Positions 38,210 through 45,953 of a stretch of DNA of 64,000 nt are shown here, in pieces. Each line of letters starts with the position of its first letter. The first letter of the stretch is position 1. Source of the DNA: SMXQ01 sp033720855 (GTDB lineage: Bacteria; Pseudomonadota; Alphaproteobacteria; SMXQ01). Below the pieces are notes generated by a model. The model was not told where the DNA came from and did not search any database. It worked only from the letters and a program-made list of their open reading frames with translations. The translations under genes were made by a program, and so were the position numbers. The stretch covers positions 1-64,000 of the forward strand of contig JAWWBR010000001.1 in the NCBI GenBank assembly GCA_033720855.1, read 5' to 3'.

Positions 38210-39346
38210 TCAGTCGCGAATGTCCTGCAGGAACCAGTCGGTGGGAATTTCCTGGCCCAAGCCTTGCGTTTTGGCGCGCTCATAGACGACCCGGCCGCAG
38301 GCGGAGAACTGCAGGCCCTGGTTGCCGACATTGCGGTAGAAGGTGACCTGGTCGGGAGAGGTGCGCCCCTCCACCTTGCCGGAGGCGAGATCGGCGAAGT
38401 CGGGCTTGTCGCCGCCCTTGCCGCGGTCGGTAAACTCGGGGTCGTCGCCGCCGAAGCCGGGCTGCGGGTTCTTTTCGGGGATCCGCTTCATCTCCTCCAC
38501 CGTGCCGCCGATATAGGCCGCCGGCGAGAGGCCGCGTTCGGCCTGGAAGCGCTCGGTCTGCCTCATCTGCAGGCCCGCCGTCCCCTGGCGGATGACGACG
38601 TCGAACTTCTCGCCGGCGGCATCGGGCATCTCGCGGCGGCCGAGGTTGGTGACATGCATGCCCGGCTCGATCCATTCGGCGTCGTAGACGGGGTTCATGG
38701 CGTCGGTGCAGCTGGTCAGGATATCGCAGCCCTTGACCGCGTCGCGCGGGTTGTCCACGGCGATGACCTCGATGTTGAGGCGTTTCGACATCTCCTCGGC
38801 GTACTCCTCGCGGTGCTCGGGGGTGGGGCTGTAGACCTTGCACTGGCGGACGTCGCGCACGCCCTTGAAGGCCTGCAGGAAGGTCCGCGCCATGCCGCCC
38901 GAGCCGAGCATGCCGACGACGTGGGAGTCCTCGCGCGCCAGATACTTGACGCCGAGCCCGGCGCCGGCGCCGACCCGCATGTGCTGCAGCACGCCGTCGT
39001 TGATGAAGGCCAGCGGCTCGGCGTTCTCGGTGGAGATCAGCAGGATCACCCCGCAATAGGTGCCCGGCTCGATGCAGTATTTCTCTTCCGTCCAGTTGCC
39101 GTTCTCGTCCTCGGGCCAGTGCATGATGTCGGACTTCATGCGGATGGCGAAATAGCCGTCGTTGGCGCCCTCCATGGTGCCCCAGCGGAAGTAGCCGTCG
39201 TCGCGCTGGCAGGGGAAGTACATGTCGATGCGCGGCCGGTGGATGGCCTCGCCCGTGGGCAGTTTCTTGAACGCGGCTTCGAGCGCGTCGATGCAGTCCT
39301 CGACGGTGATGAGTTCCGTGACCAGATCGTTGTTGATGATGAGCAT
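38210..39346 (-). CDS. ornithine cyclodeaminase/mu-crystallin family protein
   Basis: 378 residues, a little longer than usual because of an insert with NPQPGFGGDDPEFTDRGKGGDKPDF at about 290-320. The Rossmann fold is VVGMLGSGGMARTFLQAFKGVRDVRQCKVYSPTPEHREEYAEEM, and ITSCTDAMNPVYDAEWIEPGMHVTNLGRREM is the usual second half. The substrate-site Lys is seen in FAIRMKSDI. Members cyclise ornithine, dehydrogenate imino acids or act as ketimine reductases; NAD(P) is used. First gene of the minus-strand group with the two VOC genes. Confidence 0.82.
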   Translation of the reverse strand: MLIINNDLVTELITVEDCIDALEAAFKKLPTGEAIHRPRIDMYFPCQRDDGYFRWGTMEGANDGYFAIRMKSDIMHWPEDENGNWTEEKYCIEPGTYCGVILLISTENAEPLAFINDGVLQHMRVGAGAGLGVKYLAREDSHVVGMLGSGGMARTFLQAFKGVRDVRQCKVYSPTPEHREEYAEEMSKRLNIEVIAVDNPRDAVKGCDILTSCTDAMNPVYDAEWIEPGMHVTNLGRREMPDAAGEKFDVVIRQGTAGLQMRQTERFQAERGLSPAAYIGGTVEEMKRIPEKNPQPGFGGDDPEFTDRGKGGDKPDFADLASGKVEGRTSPDQVTFYRNVGNQGLQFSACGRVVYERAKTQGLGQEIPTDWFLQDIRD

Positions 39347-39491
39347 AAGCCGCTTCCCCTGAGAGATTGCCTGTTGGTCCGTATCGGTTTGGGCGCTATA
39401 CGAACGCCTGCGAGATATGTTTTAGCGCCCTCCGCGGCGGGGGGCAAATGGCACGCAACGGCGTGCGCCCAAGCCCGGGGAAGGATTTTCC

Positions 39492-40292
39492 GTGTCCGAT
39501 CTCACCGTCAACGGCCTCCGCTTCCATGTCCGCATCGATGGCCCGGAGGGCGCGCCCTGGGTGACCTTCTCCAACTCGCTGGCGACCGACTTGGGCCTGT
39601 GGGACGAGCAGGTGGCGCTGATCGCCGACCGTTTCCGCGTGCTGCGCTATGACACAAGGGGCCACGGGCGGAGCGAGCGCGCGCCGCCGCCCTACGATTT
39701 CGCCACGCTGCAAGCGGACGTGATCGGCTTGTGGGACGCGCTGGGAATCGCGAAATCCCACTATGTGGGATTGTCCCTGGGCGGGTCCACCGGGATCGGC
39801 CTCGCCATCGCCCATCCCGGGAGGGTCGCGAGCCTGGCTGCCTGCGACTGCCGGGTGACGGCGCCCGAGCCATTCCGGCAGGCTTGGGAGTCGCGCATCG
39901 ATATTGCGCTTGAGGACGGCATGGCCGGGCTGGTGGAGGAGACCATGACGCGCTGGTTCACGGAGCCGACGCTCTCCGCCGGCGGCGCCCGGCTGGATCG
40001 CATCCGCGAGATGATCCGCGCCACCTCGGTCGACGGGTTCATCGGCTGCGCCCGGGCCCTGCAGGGGATCGACTACCTCGATCGGGTGGCCGCGATCTCC
40101 TGCCCGACGCTGTTCGTGGTGGGGGAGGCGGACCCGGCGGCGACGCCGGAGCTCATCGGCGCCATGCACGCCCGCGTCAATGGTTCGCAATTGATCGAGA
40201 TCCCGGGCGCCGCCCATATCTCCAATATCGAGAACCCGTCGGCCTTCAACGAAGCGGTCATTCCGTTCCTCGACTCCCGGCTTGCCGGGTAG
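39492..40292 (+). CDS. alpha/beta hydrolase, 3-oxoadipate enol-lactonase-like
   Basis: 266 residues, GTG start. The fold matches PcaD: TVNGLRFHVRIDGPEGAPWVTFSNSLATDLGLWDEQ, RVLRYDTRGHGRSERAPPPYDFATLQADVIGLWDALGI, nucleophile Ser in YVGLSLGGSTGIGLA, acid in FVVGEADPAATPEL, His in PGAAHISNIENP. PcaD opens the enol-lactone in beta-ketoadipate breakdown of aromatics. No other pca gene is nearby, so a related lactone is possible. Divergent from the cyclodeaminase-family gene. Confidence 0.82.
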   Translation: MSDLTVNGLRFHVRIDGPEGAPWVTFSNSLATDLGLWDEQVALIADRFRVLRYDTRGHGRSERAPPPYDFATLQADVIGLWDALGIAKSHYVGLSLGGSTGIGLAIAHPGRVASLAACDCRVTAPEPFRQAWESRIDIALEDGMAGLVEETMTRWFTEPTLSAGGARLDRIREMIRATSVDGFIGCARALQGIDYLDRVAAISCPTLFVVGEADPAATPELIGAMHARVNGSQLIEIPGAAHISNIENPSAFNEAVIPFLDSRLAG

Positions 40293-40344
40293 GGGAAAAA
40301 ACGCCGACAATACCTGCCGACACCAAGACCTTGGGGGAGGGGGC

Positions 40345-41334
40345 ATGCCGCCGCTGCACATCAACATTGCCACCAGCGACTACGACCACATCCGCGACAT
40401 CGCGCTCGGCCGCGTGCCGATCGAGGGCACCACCTTCAACTACCAGATCTATCCCATCGAGGAGACCTTCTACCGCTTCGTCCATTACCGCGAGTGGGAG
40501 GTCTCGGAGATGTCCTTCGGCAAGTTCGCCTCGATCATGTCGGAGCCCGAGCCCGGCATCATCGGCCTGCCCATCTTCACCGCCCGCATGTTCCGCCAGA
40601 GCTCGGTCTACGTGCGCAAGGATGCCGGCATCGAGACCGCCGCCGATCTGCGCGGCAAGCGCGTCGGCGTTCCCGAATGGGCCCAGACCGCGGCCGTCTA
40701 CACCCGCGGCTGGCTGACCGACGACATCGGCATTCCGCTGTCGGAGATCGAATGGTTCCAGGCCGGGCTCAACGAGCCGGGCCGGCGCGAGCAGATCGAG
40801 CTCAACCTGCCCGACGGCTGCAACCTCACCCCGGTGCCCGACAAGTCCTTGAAGGACATGCTCGAGGCGGGCGAGTTGGACGCCTGTTTCGCGGCCCGGC
40901 CGCCCCAGGGGATGGAGGCGCCGGGCAGCAACATCAGGCCCCTGTTCGCCGACGGCCCGGCCGAGGAGGCGGCCTATTTCGAACACTCGGGCGTCTTCCC
41001 CATCATGCACACGGTGGCGATCCGCGGCGACGTCTATGCGGCCAATCCCTGGCTCGCCCAGAACCTGTTCAAGGCCTTCACCCGGGCCCGGGAGATGAGC
41101 CTCGCGCGCATTTTCGACCGCCAGACCTCGCGCTTCATGGTGCCGTGGCTGGTGGATTACGCCGAGGCCAAGCGGGCCGAGCTGGGGGCGGACTATTTCC
41201 CCTACGGGCTGGAGGAGAACCGCAAGACGCTCGAGGTCTATCTGCGCTGGTGTTACGAGCAGGGCATCGCCAAGCGCGAGCTTACGCCAGACGAGCTGTT
41301 TGCGCCGGAGACGCGCAGCGCCTTCAAGGTCTAG
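40345..41334 (+). CDS. 4,5-dihydroxyphthalate decarboxylase family protein
   Basis: 329 residues from ATG 40345, behind GGGGGAGG. INIATSDYDHIRDIALGRVPIEGTTFNYQIYPIEETFYRFVHYREWEVSEMSFGKFASIM is the signature start; GIIGLPIFTARMFRQSSVYVRKDAGIETAADLRGKRVGVPEWAQTAAVY links it to the periplasmic-binding fold (NMT1/PhnD-like). No signal peptide, so it is cytoplasmic. The named member removes CO2 from 4,5-dihydroxyphthalate; others act on similar hydroxybenzoates. Second gene of a pair with the lactonase. Confidence 0.83.
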   Translation: MPPLHINIATSDYDHIRDIALGRVPIEGTTFNYQIYPIEETFYRFVHYREWEVSEMSFGKFASIMSEPEPGIIGLPIFTARMFRQSSVYVRKDAGIETAADLRGKRVGVPEWAQTAAVYTRGWLTDDIGIPLSEIEWFQAGLNEPGRREQIELNLPDGCNLTPVPDKSLKDMLEAGELDACFAARPPQGMEAPGSNIRPLFADGPAEEAAYFEHSGVFPIMHTVAIRGDVYAANPWLAQNLFKAFTRAREMSLARIFDRQTSRFMVPWLVDYAEAKRAELGADYFPYGLEENRKTLEVYLRWCYEQGIAKRELTPDELFAPETRSAFKV

Positions 41335-41452
41335 GCCTCCGCTCTGGCCCTGGGGGCGAAAAGATAGAATAATGGCCCGAGCCGCGTGTCATATTTTGGG
41401 CGAAATTGCGATCCATGGTCGCGACTGTTCGCCGCAACAGCCGAGGATCGTC

Positions 41453-42010
41453 ATGAAACTGAAACTGCTTGCCCCCTTAATGATGGCCGTTCTGCTGGGC
41501 GCCTGCGCCTCCGGCGATACGCCGGCGGAGAAACGCGCCGACATCCAGAAGATGCGCGCCGAGACGCTGGCCAAGCTCTACAAGCTGCAGCCGGGCGCGC
41601 GCACGCGCATCCGCACGGCGGCGGGCTACGGCGTGTTCACCAATATCGGCGTCCACGTGATCTGGCTCGGCGCCGCCGGCGGTTGGGGCGTCGTGCGCGA
41701 CAATACGACCGGCAAGGACACCTACATGAACATGGGCCAGGCGGGTATCGGGCTCGGACTCGGCATCAAGGATTTCCGCGGTGTCTTCGTCTTCACCGAG
41801 AAGAAATATCTCGATTGGTTCGTCAACAAGGGCTGGGACGCCTCGGCCCAGGCCGACGCCGCGGCCAAGGCCGGCAAGAAGGGCGACGCCTGGGCCGGCG
41901 CCGTGGATGTCGCGCCGGGCATCTATCTCTATCAGATCACCGAGCACGGTTTGGCCCTTCAGGCCACCATCCAGGGCACCAAGTACTGGAAGAGCAAGGA
42001 GCTCAACTAG
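41453..42010 (+). CDS. SYLF-domain lipoprotein
   Basis: 185 residues from ATG 41453. The lipobox is MKLKLLAPLMMAVLLGACASG (Cys18). The mature part shows a Ysc84/SYLF-like lipid-binding domain: LYKLQPGARTRIRTAAGYGVFTNIGVHVIWLGAAGGWGVVRDNTTGKDTYMNMGQAGIGLGLGIKDFRGVFVFTEKKYLDWFV. An in-frame upstream ATG (41372) would put 27 residues before the signal peptide and is not used. Likely held in the outer membrane. Related bacterial SYLF proteins bind lipids; the role here is not known. Confidence 0.85.
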   Translation: MKLKLLAPLMMAVLLGACASGDTPAEKRADIQKMRAETLAKLYKLQPGARTRIRTAAGYGVFTNIGVHVIWLGAAGGWGVVRDNTTGKDTYMNMGQAGIGLGLGIKDFRGVFVFTEKKYLDWFVNKGWDASAQADAAAKAGKKGDAWAGAVDVAPGIYLYQITEHGLALQATIQGTKYWKSKELN

Positions 42011-42019
42011 CCCCCGTCG

Positions 42020-42370
42020 TCACCTGCGGTACCCCGCGTCAGGCGGACCGGAGTCTTGTATCGCCCTGGAAATCCGTCGTTTGATTTCGGCGGGTTGCTC
42101 ATCGACGGCGCGACAGACCCGCCGAAGCTCGGCCCGCAGCCCGTAGATTTGGTCCATCAGCGACAACACGACATCGACCGCGTCCTCGCTCAGTTTCAGC
42201 TCGTCCTTGAGTTCGCAGACCAGCCGGGCCCGGGCCAGATCGAGCTCGTCGAAGCGCGGCCCCTGCCGGCCGACCATCGGCGCGATCCAGCCTTTGCGCA
42301 CCCAAAGGCGTAGCCGGCGCATGGTGAGTTCCTCGACCGCATTGACCAGATCTCCTTCCGAGAATTTCAT
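42020..42370 (-). CDS. cbpM: chaperone modulator CbpM
   Basis: 116 residues from ATG 42370. MerR-like winged helix: MKFSEGDLVNAVEELTMRRLRLWVRKGWIAPMVGRQGPRFDELDLARARLVCELKDELKLSEDAVDVVLSLMDQIYGLRAELRRV. CbpM binds the J-domain of CbpA and stops it working with DnaK. Its start overlaps the cbpA stop by 4 bases (ATGA), a coupled pair. The upstream in-frame ATG at 42421 lies inside cbpA and is rejected. Confidence 0.9.
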   Translation of the reverse strand: MKFSEGDLVNAVEELTMRRLRLWVRKGWIAPMVGRQGPRFDELDLARARLVCELKDELKLSEDAVDVVLSLMDQIYGLRAELRRVCRAVDEQPAEIKRRISRAIQDSGPPDAGYRR

Positions 42371-43293
42371 GCAGTCCTCCTCAAATTCGCCCGGGGGTCG
42401 TATCCATGGCTCTTGCGCCACGAGCGCATGAAGTCGGCAAGGTCGTCGTCGACCTCGTCGGGGAGAACGACCCTGATCGTCACCCGCTGGTCGCCGGTGC
42501 GGCCTTTGGCGCCCTTGATGCCCTTGCCGCGGAGCCTCAGGACATCCCCGCTGCTCGCGCCTTTGGGAATGGTCATCATGACCTTGCCCGTGGTGGTCGG
42601 GACCTCGACCTTTCCCCCGAGGACCGCTTCGTCGAGGGTGACGGGCAGATCGAGGACGATGTCATCGTTTTCGCGCCGGAACAGGGGGTGGGGCCGAACC
42701 GATATCTCCACCAGGGCATCGCCCGGTGGGCCGCCGCCGATTCCCTGGCCGCCTTTGCCGCGTAGCCGGAGGATCCCGCCATCCCTGGTTCCTGGCGGAA
42801 TGCTGAGATCGAGCAATTTTCCGTCGGGCATGGTGATGCGGCGTTTGGCCCCGTTCACGGCATCGAGAAAATCGACATCCAGGTGGTAGCGCAGGTCCTG
42901 GCCGCGGATCCGCATGGTGCCGCGGGATTGGCCGCGCCGCCGGAAGAGGTCGGAGAAGAAATCCGACATGTCGCCCAGGTCTTCGAATCCGGATGACGAG
43001 TAATAGCGCTCGCCGCCATCGGCTTCGGCATCGGCGTAGTTCCGGTAGAACTGATGCTCGGGCCGTTCCGCGCCGGATTCGTCGATCTCCCCCCGATCAT
43101 AGCGGGCCCGCTGTTCCGCATTGTTGAGGATCCGGTAGGCGCTGGACACCTTCTTGAACCGTTCCTCGGCTTGCTTGTCGCCGGGATTGAGATCCGGATG
43201 CAGCTCTTTGACCAGCTTGCGATAGGCTTTGCGGATGTCGGCTTGCGAAGAGTCCTTTGAAACCCCGAGGATGTCATAAAGATCGTCACTCAC
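42367..43293 (-). CDS. cbpA: J-domain co-chaperone CbpA (curved-DNA-binding protein)
   Basis: 308 residues. The J domain (1-70) has the HPD motif: DLYDILGVSKDSSQADIRKAYRKLVKELHPDLNPGDKQAEERFKKVSSAYRIL. A Gly-poor linker and two C-terminal beta domains follow: GQDLRYHLDVDFLDAVNGAKRRITMPDGKLLDLSIPPGTRDGGILRLRGKGG, and VTLDEAVLGGKVEVPTTTGKVMMTIPKG. There is no zinc-finger region, so this is a type II DnaJ, CbpA class. It stimulates DnaK; it works with CbpM as inhibitor. A heat-type promoter is proposed about 370 bp upstream. Confidence 0.93.
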   Translation of the reverse strand: MSDDLYDILGVSKDSSQADIRKAYRKLVKELHPDLNPGDKQAEERFKKVSSAYRILNNAEQRARYDRGEIDESGAERPEHQFYRNYADAEADGGERYYSSSGFEDLGDMSDFFSDLFRRRGQSRGTMRIRGQDLRYHLDVDFLDAVNGAKRRITMPDGKLLDLSIPPGTRDGGILRLRGKGGQGIGGGPPGDALVEISVRPHPLFRRENDDIVLDLPVTLDEAVLGGKVEVPTTTGKVMMTIPKGASSGDVLRLRGKGIKGAKGRTGDQRVTIRVVLPDEVDDDLADFMRSWRKSHGYDPRANLRRTA

Positions 43294-43603
43294 TGGGCTG
43301 CTCCATAACCTGTGAAGGGGCGTCCGCCGCGCCTTGCGCCGGTGCTCCGGCGGCGGCCTGTTTCACGTCCTTTGCAAATTTGCGAAGCGCGTCCTCATCG
43401 AGGGTCTCTTTCTTGAGCGGCTCCCGGGCGCTTCGTGCCAACGGCGTCCGATTGTGCCCGAAATCCGAAGACCGGGGAAACGATGCCCTTGACGACCCCA
43501 CGGGCCGTTTCGCTGGACCTGGATTCACAACAGACCACACACCCTCCTCGTGAAGCGATGTGCAAACGCCGCGCGGCTCACCCTCGGGGCCAAGCCTCGC
43601 CAC
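43286..43603 (-). CDS. hypothetical small ORF upstream of cbpA
   Basis: 105 residues from a GTG, overlapping the cbpA start by 8 bp. The first half is poor in structure; the second half, REPLKKETLDEDALRKFAKDVKQAAAGAPAQGAADAPSQVM, looks protein-like, with a charged helix and Ala/Pro tail. No ribosome site is clear and no family is recognised. It may be translated from a later start or may be only leader sequence of cbpA. Confidence 0.3.
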   Translation of the reverse strand: MARLGPEGEPRGVCTSLHEEGVWSVVNPGPAKRPVGSSRASFPRSSDFGHNRTPLARSAREPLKKETLDEDALRKFAKDVKQAAAGAPAQGAADAPSQVMEQPSE

Positions 43604-43639
43604 CGGTCGATCGCGGTTTCCCGCCGATCGACGTTAAGG

Positions 43640-43667
43640 ATGTAATTCCGGCGCGCCACGGTTCAAG
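43640..43667 (-). promoter_or_regulatory. possible heat-type promoter of the cbpA-cbpM transcript
   Basis: On the minus strand CTTGAA (43667-43662), a 17-base gap, then ACAT-type -10 around 43640-43645 (TTACAT). The CTTGAA -35 fits alphaproteobacterial RpoH promoters; the -10 is weak. It is 370 bp upstream of cbpA, with the small ORF between. Confidence 0.3.
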
Positions 43668-43726
43668 AGCCGGGCATCGCGCGTCAGAATTTATTGCCTG
43701 CCCGTCCGCGAGGGCGGTGGCCCATA

Positions 43727-44911
43727 TCAAGCGACGTCGATCTTCGGGCCCTTCAGCACATGGCAGCGGATGCGGCCCTTCTTGGCGGTGTCGATCTCGC
43801 CCCGCGGCTCCGTTTCGAATTGGCCGGCAAGCTTCGCGCAGGTCGCTGCGGAGAGCAAAATCTCGCCGGGATTGGCGTTAGCCTCCATGAGCGCAGCCAC
43901 ATTGACGGCGTCGCCCCAGATATCGAAGGCGAACTTGCGCTTGCCGACCACACCCGCCATGACGCCGCCCGAATGGAGGCCGATGCGGATCTCCCAGAGC
44001 GGCAGCTTCATTTTTGCCCGCTGTGCGTTCACCCTGGCCATGTGATCCCGGATCGCGAGAGCCGTTGCCGCGGCGTCGAGCGCATGGCGGCCGCTCGGCT
44101 CGGGCAGGCCAGCGGCGCACATATAGGCATCTCCGATGGTCTTGAGCTTTTCCAAACCGTGGCGGGCGACGATATCATCGAAAGCCGAGAAATGCGCATT
44201 GAGCTCTTCGACCAGGGCGCGCGGTTCCAGGCCCTCGGTCAGCCGCGTGAAGCCCTTGAAATCGGTGAACAGGATCGTGACCTGGTCGTAGTAGCGGGGC
44301 CGCACCTGGCCCTCCGCTTTGAGTTCCTCGGCGACGTTGCCAGGGAGGATGTTGTCGAGCAGCGTGTCCGCCCGCTGCTTTTCTTCGGCCAGAGTTTCAC
44401 GCATTTTGTCGAGCTCGGCGATCTTGCGGCGCAACTCCAGTTGGGTGACCGCCTGATGGGTAAGGAAGCGCAGCGCCTCGACCTGGCGGTCGTCAATCCG
44501 CCGGGGGATGAAGTCCAGCACGCAAAGGGTGCCGAGCGCATAGCCGTCCTGGTTGATCATGGGCATTCCCGCATAGAATCGGAAATGGGGTCGGTCACGG
44601 ACCGTCTGTTGATCGGCGAAACGCGGGTCCTCTGTCAGATCGGGGACGACGAGCATCTCGCTGCTGCAAATGGTCGTACAGCAAATACCGCCCCTGGGCT
44701 CGCTGTTGACGTGTTCGGGGATGCCGCATTTGCCCTTGTACCATTCCCATTTGTCGTCGACCACGTTGACTGCGGCGACCGGGCACTCGCAGATCTTGGC
44801 CGCGATCTCGGCGATCTGGTCGAAGTCCATCTCTGGCGGGGTTCCGGCGACATTGTAGGTCTCCAGCGCCGCCAGCCGCTCGGCCTCGTTACCGGGAATC
44901 GGGTAATCCAT
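43727..44911 (-). CDS. GAF-domain class III adenylate cyclase-like protein
   Basis: 394 residues. The GAF domain (about 20-155) has WEWYKGKCGIPEHVNSEPRGGICCTTICSSEMLVVPDLTEDPRFAD. A coiled segment (160-185) leads to a class III cyclase domain (205-394): metal Asp217 in ILFTDFKGFT and Asp261 in KTIGDAYM, substrate Lys257 and Asp330 (FDIWGD), the adenine pair. Asn337 is present, but the transition-state Arg four residues later is Leu341 (VNVAALMEA). Activity may therefore be low or lost. No transmembrane segment; cytoplasmic sensor. Confidence 0.85.
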   Translation of the reverse strand: MDYPIPGNEAERLAALETYNVAGTPPEMDFDQIAEIAAKICECPVAAVNVVDDKWEWYKGKCGIPEHVNSEPRGGICCTTICSSEMLVVPDLTEDPRFADQQTVRDRPHFRFYAGMPMINQDGYALGTLCVLDFIPRRIDDRQVEALRFLTHQAVTQLELRRKIAELDKMRETLAEEKQRADTLLDNILPGNVAEELKAEGQVRPRYYDQVTILFTDFKGFTRLTEGLEPRALVEELNAHFSAFDDIVARHGLEKLKTIGDAYMCAAGLPEPSGRHALDAAATALAIRDHMARVNAQRAKMKLPLWEIRIGLHSGGVMAGVVGKRKFAFDIWGDAVNVAALMEANANPGEILLSAATCAKLAGQFETEPRGEIDTAKKGRIRCHVLKGPKIDVA

Positions 44912-45054
44912 GCGTCAGACGTTCCTCCGCTTGCATGTATAGCGCTGCACCGTCGCCCCGCGCCAGCACCAAAGCCCCGCGCCACTTGACTCGCGGGCCT
45001 TAGCATCTAGGCTTGCAGCCCCGCCCGAGAAGGGGCAAGACAGGGAGAAACGAC

Positions 45055-45615
45055 ATGTCGCAGCCAGAGTCCACGGTCCATAACGGCGTCAACGTTGCCG
45101 CCTTGCTAGAAGCAAGAAATGCGCTGACCGAAACACCGGAAGCCGCCCGATTCAACTGGCGGGCGACTTGCGAATGGAAGGACGGAACCTACAGTCGCTC
45201 CACCGTCGACGGTTTTTTCGGGCTCGGCGAGGAGCAACGCCACAAGACCCGCTTCGACTTCGATACCGACCATCCGGAAATCTTCGCCTCCGAAGACCGT
45301 GGCGCGGCGCCCGTGGAATACATTCTTGTCGGTCTGGCGGGCTGCCTTACGGCGGGCATCGCGGCAATCGCCCAGCACCGCAATATCCAGTTGCGTTCGG
45401 TCACGGCGACTGTCGAAGCGGGCATGGATATCCAAGGGATTCTCGGCATCGATCCAGATGTGCGCAACGGGTTTAGCGGCATCAAGGTGTCCTACAAAAT
45501 CGATGCCGATGCCGGCGAAGATGAAATCAAGTCCCTCGTCGCCCAGTCTCAGAAGCGCTCTGCGGTCTATGACATTGTCGCGAACCCGACCAGTATCACC
45601 GTCGAAGTGAATTGA
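45055..45615 (+). CDS. OsmC family protein
   Basis: 186 residues from ATG 45055, behind AGGGAGA. NWRATCEWKDGTYSRSTVDGFFGLGEEQRHKTRFDFDTDHPEIFASEDRGAAPVEYILVGLAGCLTAGIAAIAQHRNIQLRSVTATVEAGMD is the OsmC fold. One Cys (VGLAGCLTAG) is at the usual first site; a second conserved Cys is not obvious, so peroxidase chemistry is uncertain. The N-terminal 35 residues are extra. Cytoplasmic. Divergent from the cyclase gene. Confidence 0.83.
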   Translation: MSQPESTVHNGVNVAALLEARNALTETPEAARFNWRATCEWKDGTYSRSTVDGFFGLGEEQRHKTRFDFDTDHPEIFASEDRGAAPVEYILVGLAGCLTAGIAAIAQHRNIQLRSVTATVEAGMDIQGILGIDPDVRNGFSGIKVSYKIDADAGEDEIKSLVAQSQKRSAVYDIVANPTSITVEVN

Positions 45616-45953
45616 AACGGCATGCCATAGGCCCGGGGCAAGCGGGACTAGGACCGGGATTGGCGCCGCCTCCGCTTGGGAAGGACCGGGCTCTAGTATC
45701 GGCCCCCTCTCCGTTTTCGTTTGATGGAAGACATCAATCCAATATCCGCTTTTCGCCGGAAGCGGACGAGTGGGCGGTGCCCCCAAATCGTGCCGCAGGG
45801 CCCGGCGGCGGGCCGGCCCGGCGTCAAGGTTGCGGCGGCTTGGGTCCGAAGGCCGCCTCGCCCATGGGGCCGGATCAAGCCTTGCCCCCGGATGGATCAG
45901 GAGCCGGCAGAAGAGCCGGCCCCCTCAAAGGCTCCGATTCACCGCTTTCGGGA
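45616..45953. other. 338-bp non-coding gap with a short stem-loop repeat
   Basis: No supported gene. The region holds the hairpin TCCGCTT-N8-AAGCGGA at 45745-45766, whose surroundings (FRRKADIGLMSS when read on the minus strand) recall an interspersed intergenic repeat seen in alphaproteobacterial genomes. The small ORFs here show only the translation of that repeat and Gly/Pro-rich noise. Confidence 0.5.
45745..45766. repeat. stem-loop intergenic repeat (TCCGCTT / AAGCGGA)
   Basis: 7-bp perfect arms, TCCGCTT (45745-45751) and AAGCGGA (45760-45766), with an 8-base loop. I recall short elements of this type repeated in rhizobial and related genomes; the window has only one copy. Confidence 0.4.

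Noticed and set aside
41372..41452. Earlier start for the SYLF lipoprotein
   Set aside because: It would place 27 residues in front of a perfect lipoprotein signal.
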